Shown here in pieces: positions 1-8,198 of a stretch of DNA of 64,000 nt (its first letter is position 1; each line of letters begins with the position of its first letter). Made by a program: the position numbers and the translations under genes. The DNA comes from Mesorhizobium sp. M1C.F.Ca.ET.210.01.1.1 (GTDB taxonomy: Bacteria > Pseudomonadota > Alphaproteobacteria > Rhizobiales > Rhizobiaceae). The stretch lies in contig NZ_SRUU01000014.1 in NCBI RefSeq assembly GCF_004791585.1, positions 112,468-176,467 of the forward strand, written 5' to 3'. The notes beneath the pieces were generated by a model that did no database searches, was not told where the DNA came from, and worked only from the letters and a program-made list of their open reading frames with translations.

Positions 1-633
1 GATTTCCTCGACGTGCTGGAGGACCTGAAGCAAAACGGCTTCGAGTTCCGTCCCGAATGGTTCGCCGCGCAGCTCGAATTCCGCTTTCCCTTCTGCGGCG
101 AGGTCAGCCAAGGCGGCGTCAAGCTGGAATTGAGGCAGGCGCTGGAGCCCTGGCATGTGATGGGCGAGCAGGGCGCCATCGGCGGCACGGTCCGCTTCGT
201 CGATTCCTCGGTCGAGCGGCTGCAGGTGCGGACCGAAGGCCTCAATCCGGAACGCCACGCGGTGGTCTGCAACGGCCGTATCGTGCCGATGAAGGTGACC
301 GACAATCGTGAGGTCGCGGTGGCGGGTGTGCGCTTCAAGGCGTGGCAGCCAGCGTCGGGCCTGCATCCGGCCTTGCCGGTGAACACGCCGCTGGTCTTCG
401 ACATCTACGACCGCTGGTCGGGCCGCTCTATCGGCGGCTGTGTCTATCATGTCGCTCATCCGGGCGGCCGCAATTACGACACGTTCCCCGTGAACGGCAA
501 CGAGGCGGAAGCGAGGCGGCTTGCCCGCTTCGAGCCGCGCGGCCATACGCCGGGCGGCTACGTGCTCCATGCCGAAGAAGGCTCTGAAGACTTTCCCATG
601 ACCCTTGACCTGAGGCGGCCAGCGAGACTCTGA
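1..633 (+). CDS. DUF2126 family protein, 3' end only
   Basis: The reading frame is open from the first base, so the gene starts before the window; about 210 C-terminal residues are visible. They resemble the C-terminal half of the large (about 1,100 aa) DUF2126 proteins that usually carry an N-terminal transglutaminase domain. Recognisable segments include ALEPWHVMGEQ, DSSVERLQV and the GGCVYHVAHPGGRNYDTFPV stretch, which ends with the typical FEPRGHTPG motif. The stop is followed after six bases by the ATP-grasp/alpha-E gene, so the two are almost certainly co-transcribed. The family is associated by gene neighbourhood with ATP-grasp and transglutaminase partners; no reaction has been established to my knowledge. 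Confidence 0.85.
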   Translation, partial: DFLDVLEDLKQNGFEFRPEWFAAQLEFRFPFCGEVSQGGVKLELRQALEPWHVMGEQGAIGGTVRFVDSSVERLQVRTEGLNPERHAVVCNGRIVPMKVTDNREVAVAGVRFKAWQPASGLHPALPVNTPLVFDIYDRWSGRSIGGCVYHVAHPGGRNYDTFPVNGNEAEARRLARFEPRGHTPGGYVLHAEEGSEDFPMTLDLRRPARL

Positions 634-639
634 TCGACC

Positions 640-3051
640 ATGGCAAAGGGGAATCAGAAACGGGCGGGCGGCAGGCTGCGGGCGCGGAGCCTGCTGGAGC
701 ACTACCGGCCGATTGATGGCGTCGTCGACGAGATGGTCGATTCGTCAGGCAATCCGCGCCCGGCCTGGCGATCCTTCATCGAGGCGCTGGACGATCTGGG
801 AGCGGAAACGCTCGGACAGCGATTTGCCCGCGCCGACCAGTATTTGCGCGATGCCGGCGTCTACTACCGCGTCTACGACAAGGCAGGCGCCAATGAACGC
901 GAATGGCCGCTGGCGCATGTCCCGCTGCTGATCGACGAAAAGGAATGGGCCGACATCAGCGCCGGCCTCGTCCAGCGCGCCGACCTGTTCGAGGCGATCC
1001 TGGCCGATATCTACGGGTCGAACCGGCTGGTCGAGAAGGGCATTCTCCCGGCAGGGCTGATCGCGGCCAGTCCGGAATATCTGCGCCCTGTCGTCGGGGT
1101 GCGGCCGGCGAGCGGTCATTTCCTGCATATGGTCGCCTTCGAGCTTGGCCGCGGACCGGACGGCCGCTGGTGGGTGCTGGGCGACCGCACGCAGGCGCCG
1201 TCGGGCGCCGGCTTCGCGCTGGAGAACCGCGTCGCCACCACGCGCGCGCTGTCCGACATCTATGGCGAGCTGCATGTGCATCGGCTGGCCGGCTTCTTCC
1301 GCCGCTTCCGCGATGCGCTGAACGGCATGGCAAGAGAGTCCGGCGGCCGCGTCGCCATCCTGACGCCCGGGCCGCTCAACGAGACCTATTACGAGCACGC
1401 CTATATCGCTCGTTATCTCGGCATCATGCTGCTCGAGGGCGAGGACCTGACCGTGTCCGGTGGCCGGCTGATGGTGCGCACCGTTTCGGGGCTGATGCCA
1501 ATCGGCGTGCTGTGGCGGCGGCTCGATGCCGCCTTCGCCGATCCGCTCGAGCTCAAGCCGGACTCGCAGATCGGCACGCCCGGACTGGTCGAGGCGATCC
1601 GCCGCGGCACGGTCTCGGCCGTCAACGCGCTGGGTTCGGGCCTGATGGAAACACGGGCGCTGCTTTCCTTCCTGCCGAGGATCGCGCGGGAGCTGCAGGG
1701 TGAAGAGCTCAGGCTGCCGAGCATCGCCACCTGGTGGTGCGGGCAGGAGATCGAACGCGACCATGTGCTGGCCAATATCGACCGCCTAGTGGTTGGCCCG
1801 GCGCTGTCGACGCGGCTCGCCTTCGAGGACGACGGCGCGACGCAGCTAGGCTCGTTGCTGTCGGCAGGAGAACGGGCGGAGCTGATCGCGCGGATCGAAG
1901 CCGACGGCGCGGGCTTTGTCGGCCAGGAGGCCGTGACGCTCTCGACGACGCCTGTCTTTGTCGGCGGTGTGCTGGAGCCTCGGCCCGCCAGCCTGCGCGT
2001 CTATCTGGCACGAACGGAAGGAGGCTGGACCGTCATGCCCGGCGGCTTCGCCCGCGTCGGCTTCTCGCTCGACCCAACGGCGATAGCCATGCAGCGCGGC
2101 GGCCAGGCCGCCGATGTCTGGGTGGTCAGCGACAGGCCGGTCGAGCGCGAGACACTGCTGCCGCAGGAGCATGACAGCTTCACCCGCACCATGCCCGGCA
2201 GCCTGCCGAGCCGCGCGGCGGAAAACCTGACGTGGCTCGGCCGCTACATCGAGCGCTCGGAAGACACGGTGCGAATCCTGCGCGCCTATCATGTGCGGCT
2301 GGCGGAGACCTCCGATCCCGAGATGCCCCTCCTCGCCGACATGAGGGACTATCTCGAACCGTTCGGCATCGAGGTTGAATCCGCGATTCCGCTGGGACTG
2401 ATCAGCACGCTGGACAGCGCCGTCTACAGCGCCGGGCAGATCCGCGACCGCTTCTCGCCGGATGGCTGGCTGGCGCTGAAGGATTTGTCGAAGACCATCC
2501 ATAAATTCGCCGCCACCGTGGTGCCCGGCGATGATGCGACGCGGGCGATGACCGTGATGCTGCGCAAGCTCGCCGGCTTCTCGGGCCTGCTGCACGAGAA
2601 CATGTACCGCTTCACGGGCTGGCGCTTCCTGGAGATCGGCCGCCGGCTGGAGCGTGGCATCCAGATCGCCCGCACTCTGGCGCGGCTGACCGGAAATAGC
2701 GCTCCGGAAGGCGCGCTCGACATGATGCTGGAGATCGGCGACAGCGTGATGACCCACCGCCGGCAATATCCGGTGCAGGCCGGCCGGCGCACCGTGATCG
2801 ACCTCCTGGCGCTCGACCCGCTCAACCCGCGCTCCATCCTGTTCCAGCTCGAGCGGCTCAAGGCCGAGATCGGCATGCTGCCGTCCGTCGGCGGCGAGGG
2901 ACACATGTCGCCCGCGGCGAAAGAAATCCTGCAGCTCAACACGGCTATCGCCGTGATGGAGCCCCAGGACATGACCGCGAAGGTGCTTGACGATCTCGCC
3001 AACCAGATCGGCGATCTCTACAACAGCCTCGCCAAGGCGTATTTCGGTTAG
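640..3051 (+). CDS. circularly permuted ATP-grasp / alpha-E domain protein
   Basis: An 803-residue protein. Roughly residues 60-470 match the circularly permuted type 2 ATP-grasp domain (DUF404/DUF407), with the HMVAFELGRGPDGRWWVLGD segment near residue 165 and the conserved LTPGPLNETYYEHAYIARY region. Residues about 500-800 form the helical alpha-E domain (DUF403), starting at LPSRAAENLTWLGRYIERSE. ATP-grasp enzymes form amide bonds from a carboxylate and an amine, so a peptide ligase role is a family-level prediction, not shown here. It lies between the DUF2126 gene and a transglutaminase gene that starts immediately after its stop (TAG then ATG), a conserved three-gene arrangement in Rhizobiales. 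Confidence 0.9.
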   Translation: MAKGNQKRAGGRLRARSLLEHYRPIDGVVDEMVDSSGNPRPAWRSFIEALDDLGAETLGQRFARADQYLRDAGVYYRVYDKAGANEREWPLAHVPLLIDEKEWADISAGLVQRADLFEAILADIYGSNRLVEKGILPAGLIAASPEYLRPVVGVRPASGHFLHMVAFELGRGPDGRWWVLGDRTQAPSGAGFALENRVATTRALSDIYGELHVHRLAGFFRRFRDALNGMARESGGRVAILTPGPLNETYYEHAYIARYLGIMLLEGEDLTVSGGRLMVRTVSGLMPIGVLWRRLDAAFADPLELKPDSQIGTPGLVEAIRRGTVSAVNALGSGLMETRALLSFLPRIARELQGEELRLPSIATWWCGQEIERDHVLANIDRLVVGPALSTRLAFEDDGATQLGSLLSAGERAELIARIEADGAGFVGQEAVTLSTTPVFVGGVLEPRPASLRVYLARTEGGWTVMPGGFARVGFSLDPTAIAMQRGGQAADVWVVSDRPVERETLLPQEHDSFTRTMPGSLPSRAAENLTWLGRYIERSEDTVRILRAYHVRLAETSDPEMPLLADMRDYLEPFGIEVESAIPLGLISTLDSAVYSAGQIRDRFSPDGWLALKDLSKTIHKFAATVVPGDDATRAMTVMLRKLAGFSGLLHENMYRFTGWRFLEIGRRLERGIQIARTLARLTGNSAPEGALDMMLEIGDSVMTHRRQYPVQAGRRTVIDLLALDPLNPRSILFQLERLKAEIGMLPSVGGEGHMSPAAKEILQLNTAIAVMEPQDMTAKVLDDLANQIGDLYNSLAKAYFG

Positions 3052-3927
3052 ATGCTTTACGACATCAGGCTTCATTTGCATTACGACTATGCTGCCGCTG
3101 CCGGCGGCGGCAGGCACCAGGTGCGCGTGCTGCCGCAGACGATCGCCGGCGTGCAGCGGGTCATCGCCGCGTCGTTGTCATTTGCGCCGATACCCACCGA
3201 GCGCGCAGATTTTTCCGATTTCTTCGGCAACAGCGTCACCTCGATCGCATTCCGCGACGCTCACGACACGCTCGACATCAGGATGAGCGCGCGGGTGTCG
3301 GTTTCGCGGCCGGAACCCGGTCTTGACGTCTCGCCCGACATCCACGGTTTGCGGGCGGAACTCGATGCGGTGCGCTCGCTGTCCCCCGTCGCGCCGCACC
3401 ATTTTCTTGCCGCCAGCGATCACGTCGGCATCGATACGGCGATCACGGCCTATGCGCGGGAAAGCCTCGCCGGGTCGGCGGTCGCAACGGCTGTCGATCT
3501 CTGCAACCGCATCCACGGCGATTTCACCTATGATGGCAAGGCGACCACCGTGCAGACGCGGGCCGGCGATGCCTTCGCGCTGAAACGCGGGGTCTGCCAG
3601 GATTTTTCGCACATCATGATCGCCGGCCTGCGCGGGCTTGGCATCCCCGCCGGCTATGTCAGCGGCTTCCTGCGCACAATCCCGCCCAAGGGCAAACCGA
3701 GGCTCGAAGGCGCCGATGCCATGCATGCCTGGGTCAAGGCCTGGTGCGGCCGCGATGCCGGCTGGCAGGAATTCGATCCGACCAACGGCATGCGGGCGAG
3801 CAACGACCATATTACGGTCGGGTACGGTCGCGACTATTCCGATGTGGCGCCGATCGTCGGCGTCTTGAAAACCACCGGCGGCCAGGTCGGCGAACAGGCC
3901 GTCGACGTCATCCCCGTCGCTGCCTGA
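3052..3927 (+). CDS. transglutaminase family protein
   Basis: A 291-residue protein beginning with the MLYDIRLHLHYDY segment typical of the N-terminal beta domain of bacterial transglutaminase-like proteins. The core shows the papain-like triad in order: Cys182 in RGVCQDFSH, His225 in DAMHAWVKAW and Asp242 in EFDPTNG. No signal peptide is visible, so it should act in the cytoplasm. It directly follows the ATP-grasp/alpha-E gene. In such operons the protein has been predicted to hydrolyse or transfer the peptide bond made by the ligase; that role is inference. The length is normal for the family. Confidence 0.92.
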   Translation: MLYDIRLHLHYDYAAAAGGGRHQVRVLPQTIAGVQRVIAASLSFAPIPTERADFSDFFGNSVTSIAFRDAHDTLDIRMSARVSVSRPEPGLDVSPDIHGLRAELDAVRSLSPVAPHHFLAASDHVGIDTAITAYARESLAGSAVATAVDLCNRIHGDFTYDGKATTVQTRAGDAFALKRGVCQDFSHIMIAGLRGLGIPAGYVSGFLRTIPPKGKPRLEGADAMHAWVKAWCGRDAGWQEFDPTNGMRASNDHITVGYGRDYSDVAPIVGVLKTTGGQVGEQAVDVIPVAA

Positions 3928-4041
3928 AGGCGCGACAGCGCCGATAGCTCTTTGGGAAGGATTGCTTCTCGCGATACCGCGGCTATCCTGACCAGGAGGA
4001 TGTTGAATGCTGCCGCTCCATTTGACGGCGGGGAGCGCTCG

Positions 4042-4977
4042 TTGACAGCGATTAGCGTCATTATTCCAGCCCACAACGCCGCGGCGACCGTCGCGCGGAC
4101 CTTGGCATCGCTTGCGCCGGAAGCCGAGATCATCGGCGAAGTGATTCTGGTCGACGATTCCTCGACAGACGATACGGCGGCCGCCGCCGCGGATGCTGCC
4201 TTGCGGCTGGCCTTGCCGCTGCGCGTCGTCCAGTCGAGTTGCCGGGACGCGGGCGGCTCCCGCAATCTAGCGCTGACCGGAGCACGCTTTCCCTGGATTT
4301 ATATGATCGACGCCGACGATCTGCATCTCAAGGGTGGGTTGCGGGCGCTGCTGTCCAAGACCAGGGCCAAGCCAGGCACGGATATGGTGGTCGGCGCCTA
4401 CCGCCGGCGAACCGACGGTCTGGACCGGAAGTTCAAAACGCCGGTTGGCTATATGGCTGCCGGGCTCGCCAATGCCTCCGCCTATCTGGAAGGCCGGATG
4501 CGGTCGATTGCCGTCGGCAGCGCGCTGGTTTCGCGGCGTGCCGTCGGCGACGCGCGATTCCCGACCGGGCTTGCCTACGATGAGGACACTTTGTTCTGGG
4601 TACGGGTGATGAGCAAGGCACCGCTCGCGGTCGTGACCCAGCCCATCATGACCTACATCGTGTCGTCGGCACGCTCGGACGACCGCTTCACGGTCAAGCC
4701 CGCGCGGCGCTTCCTCGAATGGCGCCTGGCGCTGCGCGAACTCGCCGACTGCGGCATCCCGAAATCGTCGCTGAAGGCGCGGGAAGGGCTTGTGGCGCTC
4801 AAAATCGCACGTGTTCACTACGCGCGCGGCGATCTCGAAACAGCGGCAAAATTCCTGGCGGTGGCCGAAGCCGCCCCGATGGTTTCCGCCGACATCTGGC
4901 GCCGCATGCGCTACCGGTTGAAAATCGCGGCGCGGCGCCGGTTCTCAGTCCATCACATCCAGTTGCAAAGCGCCTGA
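4042..4977 (+). CDS. family 2 glycosyltransferase
   Basis: A GT-A fold glycosyltransferase. The protein opens with LTAISVIIPAHNAAATVART, followed by EVILVDDSSTDDT (nucleotide binding) and MIDADDLHLKGGLRAL, which contains the DXD metal site. The frame is open from 3952. I prefer the TTG at 4042 because a GGGGAG stands six bases upstream and family homology starts there (311 aa). An ATG at 4000 has its AGGAGG directly abutting, which is too close. Acceptor and sugar are unknown. It is not clearly in an operon with the transglutaminase gene, although only about 115 bases separate them. Confidence 0.82.
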   Translation: MTAISVIIPAHNAAATVARTLASLAPEAEIIGEVILVDDSSTDDTAAAAADAALRLALPLRVVQSSCRDAGGSRNLALTGARFPWIYMIDADDLHLKGGLRALLSKTRAKPGTDMVVGAYRRRTDGLDRKFKTPVGYMAAGLANASAYLEGRMRSIAVGSALVSRRAVGDARFPTGLAYDEDTLFWVRVMSKAPLAVVTQPIMTYIVSSARSDDRFTVKPARRFLEWRLALRELADCGIPKSSLKAREGLVALKIARVHYARGDLETAAKFLAVAEAAPMVSADIWRRMRYRLKIAARRRFSVHHIQLQSA

Positions 4978-5177
4978 TGGCCGACGGGCCGGAGCTTGCA
5001 GTCCCGGCGATTGGTTGACCGGATCGGCCAACTGACCAGCGGATCCAGGCGCGTCGCTTGGGGATTCCACTGCCGGAGTTGTATCGGGCGCCCGGCACGG
5101 CTGAAGGGCGCTCTCCGGGACGTGGAACCAGCCGCTGGTCGCGCGGCTTATCTCCAGACCAGTTCCGTGGAGCCATC

Positions 5178-6266
5178 ATGCTGCAACGAGCACAGTCGTC
5201 TTCCGATCGCCTGGCGGGTGGCGAGCAAATGCAAAGGAACGGCGCGCAAAGTTCGGCCGAGCGCGCCTTGCTCCGCTATGTCAGCGACGCCGATCCGGGC
5301 ATCCGGCGCCTGAGGAAAGGCAAGGGATTTTTCTACCTCGGCCCGAACGGGAGCGCGGTCAATGCGGCGACGCTTGACCGCATCAAGGCGATCGTCATCC
5401 CGCCGGCCTGGACAGACGTATGGATTTCGCCAGATCCGGACGGCCATATCCAGGCGACCGGCCGGGATCAGCGCGGGCGCAAGCAATATCGCTATCACCC
5501 GCAATGGACCGAGGAGCGGGACGGCGCCAAATATTCCAGCCTGGTCGCTTTCGCGGAACGTCTTCCGGCTCTCAGGCGTCAGGTCGATGTCGACCTGCGC
5601 CGGCACGGCCTGCCGATGGAACGTGTCGTCGCAGCGGTCGTCTGGCTGCTCGACAACACCATGATCCGCGTCGGCAATGCCGCCTATGCCCGGGACAACA
5701 AGAGTTTCGGGCTGACAACGCTGCGCGACCGCCATGTCGATATCACCGGTTCCAGCCTGCGCTTCGCTTTCAAGGGCAAGTCCGGCAAGGAATGGAAGCT
5801 GAAGCTCGTCGACCGCCGCATCGCCAGAATTGTGCGCGGCGCGCAGGACCTGCCTGGCCAGACGCTGTTCCAGTATCTCGACGAAGGCGGCAATCGCCGG
5901 CCGGTGCGTTCCGAGGACATCAACCGCTACATTCGCGAGGCGTCCGACGCGGAGTTCAGCTCAAAGCACTTCCGCACCTGGGGTGGAACGATCCACGCCG
6001 TATCCTTGTTCGCCCAGGCGGAGCTTCCCGAAAACCTGACTCAGCAGAAGCGGGTGATGAACAAGATCGTCGACAAAGTTGCCGAACGGCTGGGCAACAC
6101 GCGCGCCGTCTGCCGGAAATGCTATATTCACCCGCTTGTCTTCGAAGCCTGGTCCGAGGGAAGGCTCGGCGAAATGGCGCAAGCCAACGGGCGGAAGCGC
6201 CTTATACCGGGCCTCGATGAGGAAGAGACGCTGGTATTGAGATGGCTCAAGGCGCGCGGGGTCTGA
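5178..6266 (+). CDS. DNA topoisomerase IB (poxvirus/bacterial type)
   Basis: A 362-residue type IB topoisomerase, which relaxes supercoils by a reversible 3'-phosphotyrosyl link. The N-terminal region has GKGFFYLGPNGSAV and IPPAWTDVWISPDP. The catalytic part shows RDQRGRKQYRYHPQW, RVGNAAYARDNKSFGLTTLR, the FRTWGGTIHA segment with its His, and the nucleophilic Tyr in CRKCYIHPLVFEAW. All motifs look intact. The frame extends upstream to 5058, but the ATG at 5178 fits the family better; the ATG at 5229 behind a purine-rich stretch is also possible. The C-terminus ends just after the catalytic segment, as usual for bacterial members. Confidence 0.93.
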   Translation: MLQRAQSSSDRLAGGEQMQRNGAQSSAERALLRYVSDADPGIRRLRKGKGFFYLGPNGSAVNAATLDRIKAIVIPPAWTDVWISPDPDGHIQATGRDQRGRKQYRYHPQWTEERDGAKYSSLVAFAERLPALRRQVDVDLRRHGLPMERVVAAVVWLLDNTMIRVGNAAYARDNKSFGLTTLRDRHVDITGSSLRFAFKGKSGKEWKLKLVDRRIARIVRGAQDLPGQTLFQYLDEGGNRRPVRSEDINRYIREASDAEFSSKHFRTWGGTIHAVSLFAQAELPENLTQQKRVMNKIVDKVAERLGNTRAVCRKCYIHPLVFEAWSEGRLGEMAQANGRKRLIPGLDEEETLVLRWLKARGV

Positions 6267-6326
6267 CGAGCGGCGAGGGAATAGGGTAAGTCCGTGATCG
6301 TCCTATCAATTTTTTTATCGACGTTG

Positions 6327-6354
6327 TGTCGGGAAGGGTCCTACTGTCGCGTCC
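6327..6354 (+). promoter_or_regulatory. candidate ECF42-type promoter
   Basis: TGTCGG at 6327-6332 is followed, after 17 bases, by CGTCC at 6350-6354, about 24 bases before the YciI-protein ATG. As I recall, ECF42 sigma factors recognise TGTCGA at -35 and CGA/TC at -10, so this fits an autoregulated promoter for the yciI-sigma pair. The match is by eye only. A T-run at 6311-6317, between the topoisomerase stop and this site, could help terminate upstream transcription. Confidence 0.5.
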
Positions 6355-6377
6355 TTTGATACGGAAAGGACGAGACC

Positions 6378-6752
6378 ATGCTTTACGCCATCCTCTGCTA
6401 CGCCTCCGAAGACGTCGTCTGCTCCTGGAGCAAGGAACAGGACGACGAGGTGATGGCAAAGCTTCTCGACGTGCAGGACAAATACGCCAAGGCAGGCCGG
6501 CTAGGCCCGGTGGCGCGTCTGTTGCCGACCACCGCCGCGACGACGCTGCGAAAGGTCAAGGGCGAAGCGATCGTGCTCGACGGCCCGTTCGCCGAGACCA
6601 AGGAGCAGTTCCTCGGCTTCTACACGCTCGAGTGCCGCGACCTCGACGAGGCTGTCGAGTTCGCCCGCGAGCTCTCCGAGGTCAATCCGAGCGGCGGCTC
6701 CTACGAGATCAGGCCGATCTCCATCTTCAATCCGACCAAGGTTCCCGCATGA
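6378..6752 (+). CDS. YciI family (DGPF domain) protein
   Basis: A 124-residue protein starting MLYAILCYASEDVV, with the family hallmark DGPFAETKEQFLGFY near residue 75 and the closing GSYEIRPI segment. YciI/DGPF proteins are small ferredoxin-like dimers of unsettled function. Their genes habitually sit beside ECF42 sigma factor genes, as here: the stop overlaps the sigma start in an ATGA. The ribosome site is GGAAAGGACGAG just upstream. It is probably the partner or a regulon member of the sigma factor rather than a housekeeping enzyme. Confidence 0.93.
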   Translation: MLYAILCYASEDVVCSWSKEQDDEVMAKLLDVQDKYAKAGRLGPVARLLPTTAATTLRKVKGEAIVLDGPFAETKEQFLGFYTLECRDLDEAVEFARELSEVNPSGGSYEIRPISIFNPTKVPA

Positions 6753-8023
6753 CCGATCTTGCCTGGATCAGCAACGCGATCAGCACCGCCCGTCCGCAGG
6801 CGATGGGCGCGCTGCTGCGCTATTTCCGCGACCTCGACGCCGCGGAAGAAGCTTTCCAGGATGCTTGCCTGAGGGCGCTGAAGAACTGGCCGAAGAACGG
6901 TCCGCCGCGCGATCCGGCGGCGTGGCTGATCTTTGTCGGCCGCAACAGCGGCATCGACGCTGTGCGCAAGCGCGCCAAGCAGGCGCCGATGCCGGAAGAG
7001 GACCAGATTTCCGACCTCGAGGATGCCGAAGGCGATATGGCCGAGCGGCTGGACGGCGCGCATTATCGCGACGACATCTTGCGGCTCCTGTTCATCTGCT
7101 GTCATCCGGACCTGCCGGCGACGCAGCAGATCGCGGTGGCGCTGCGCATCGTCTCCGGCCTCACCGTCAAGCAGATCGCGCGCGCCTTCCTGGTCGGCGA
7201 GAGCGCCATGGAGCAGCGCATCACCCGCGCCAAGGCGCGCATTGCGGATGCCGGCGTGCCGTTCGAGACGCCGGGCGCGGTCGAACGCTCCGAGCGGCTC
7301 GCGGCGGTCGCCGCGATGGTCTACCTCATCTTCAACGAAGGCTATTCGACCAATGGCGGCGAGGCGCCGGCCCGCGCGCCCCTCTGCGAGGAAGCGATCC
7401 GGCTTGCCCGGCTGCTGCTCAGGCTGTTCCAGCAGGAAGCTGAGATCATGGGGCTGACCGCGCTGCTGCTTCTCCAGCATGCGCGCGCGCCGGCGCGGTT
7501 CGACGAGAATGGCGAGATCGTGCTGCTCGAGGACCAGGACCGGTCGCTCTGGAGCCGCAAGATGATCGACGAGGGCCTGGCGCTGGTCGACAAGGCGCTG
7601 CGCCACCGCAAGCCCGGCCCCTACCAGGTGCAGGCGGCGATTGCAGCGCTGCATGCGCGGGCGGCAACGCCCGAGGAGACCGATTGGACCGAGATCGACC
7701 TGCTCTACGGCCTGCTCGAGCAAATGCAGCCGTCGCCGGTGGTGACGCTCAACCGCGCCGTCGCGGTGAGCAAGGTGCGCGGCCCGGAAGCGGCGCTCGC
7801 CATGATCGAGCCGCTGGAAGACCGGCTGGCGGGTTACTTCCACTTCTTCGGCCTGAGGGGCGGTCTGCTGATGCAGCTCGGCCGCAACGAAGAGGCGCGC
7901 GTCGCCTTCGACCGCGCGATCGCGCTCGCCAACACCGCCGCCGAGGCCGCTCATATCCGCATGCATATCGACCGGCTGATCAAGGAAAGCGCCGGCAAGT
8001 CGCCCATCCAGAAGGCACGCTGA
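6749..8023 (+). CDS. ECF42-type RNA polymerase sigma factor with C-terminal extension
   Basis: A 424-residue sigma factor, far longer than ordinary ECFs. Sigma-2 lies at about residues 10-80 (LLRYFRDLDAAEEAFQDACL). Sigma-4 is at about 125-180, with the helix-turn-helix LTVKQIARAFLVGESAMEQR. The remaining 240 residues form the DUF6596/TPR-like extension with VYLIFNEGYS, which is the mark of the ECF42 group. The ATG overlaps the stop of the YciI gene. No anti-sigma gene is adjacent, as expected for ECF42, whose activity is thought to be controlled by the extension itself. The stimulus is unknown. Confidence 0.92.
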   Translation: MTDLAWISNAISTARPQAMGALLRYFRDLDAAEEAFQDACLRALKNWPKNGPPRDPAAWLIFVGRNSGIDAVRKRAKQAPMPEEDQISDLEDAEGDMAERLDGAHYRDDILRLLFICCHPDLPATQQIAVALRIVSGLTVKQIARAFLVGESAMEQRITRAKARIADAGVPFETPGAVERSERLAAVAAMVYLIFNEGYSTNGGEAPARAPLCEEAIRLARLLLRLFQQEAEIMGLTALLLLQHARAPARFDENGEIVLLEDQDRSLWSRKMIDEGLALVDKALRHRKPGPYQVQAAIAALHARAATPEETDWTEIDLLYGLLEQMQPSPVVTLNRAVAVSKVRGPEAALAMIEPLEDRLAGYFHFFGLRGGLLMQLGRNEEARVAFDRAIALANTAAEAAHIRMHIDRLIKESAGKSPIQKAR

Positions 8024-8198
8024 TCCCCGGCTCCGTTGTCTGGCCCAATTTCGCGCTTTTTGCCTTGGACCATGCCGGGGTGGCGGTTTTTCCCTGAAAC
8101 GAGTAATGCCACGCCATCAAAAGCGCCCGGACGTGCCCAAGGGCATGGCAAGGCACGGCGTATGGCTTTGACGCCCGCCATATCTGAAAGGGATAAAA

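Noticed and set aside
745..1764. Long open frames on the strand opposite the ATP-grasp gene and many other genes
   Set aside because: They are Arg/His/Ala-rich shadows expected in GC-rich coding sequence, with no family motifs or ribosome sites.
5058..5177. Topoisomerase start at 5058
   Set aside because: The additional 40 residues show no similarity to topoisomerase IB; an ATG at 5178 fits better.
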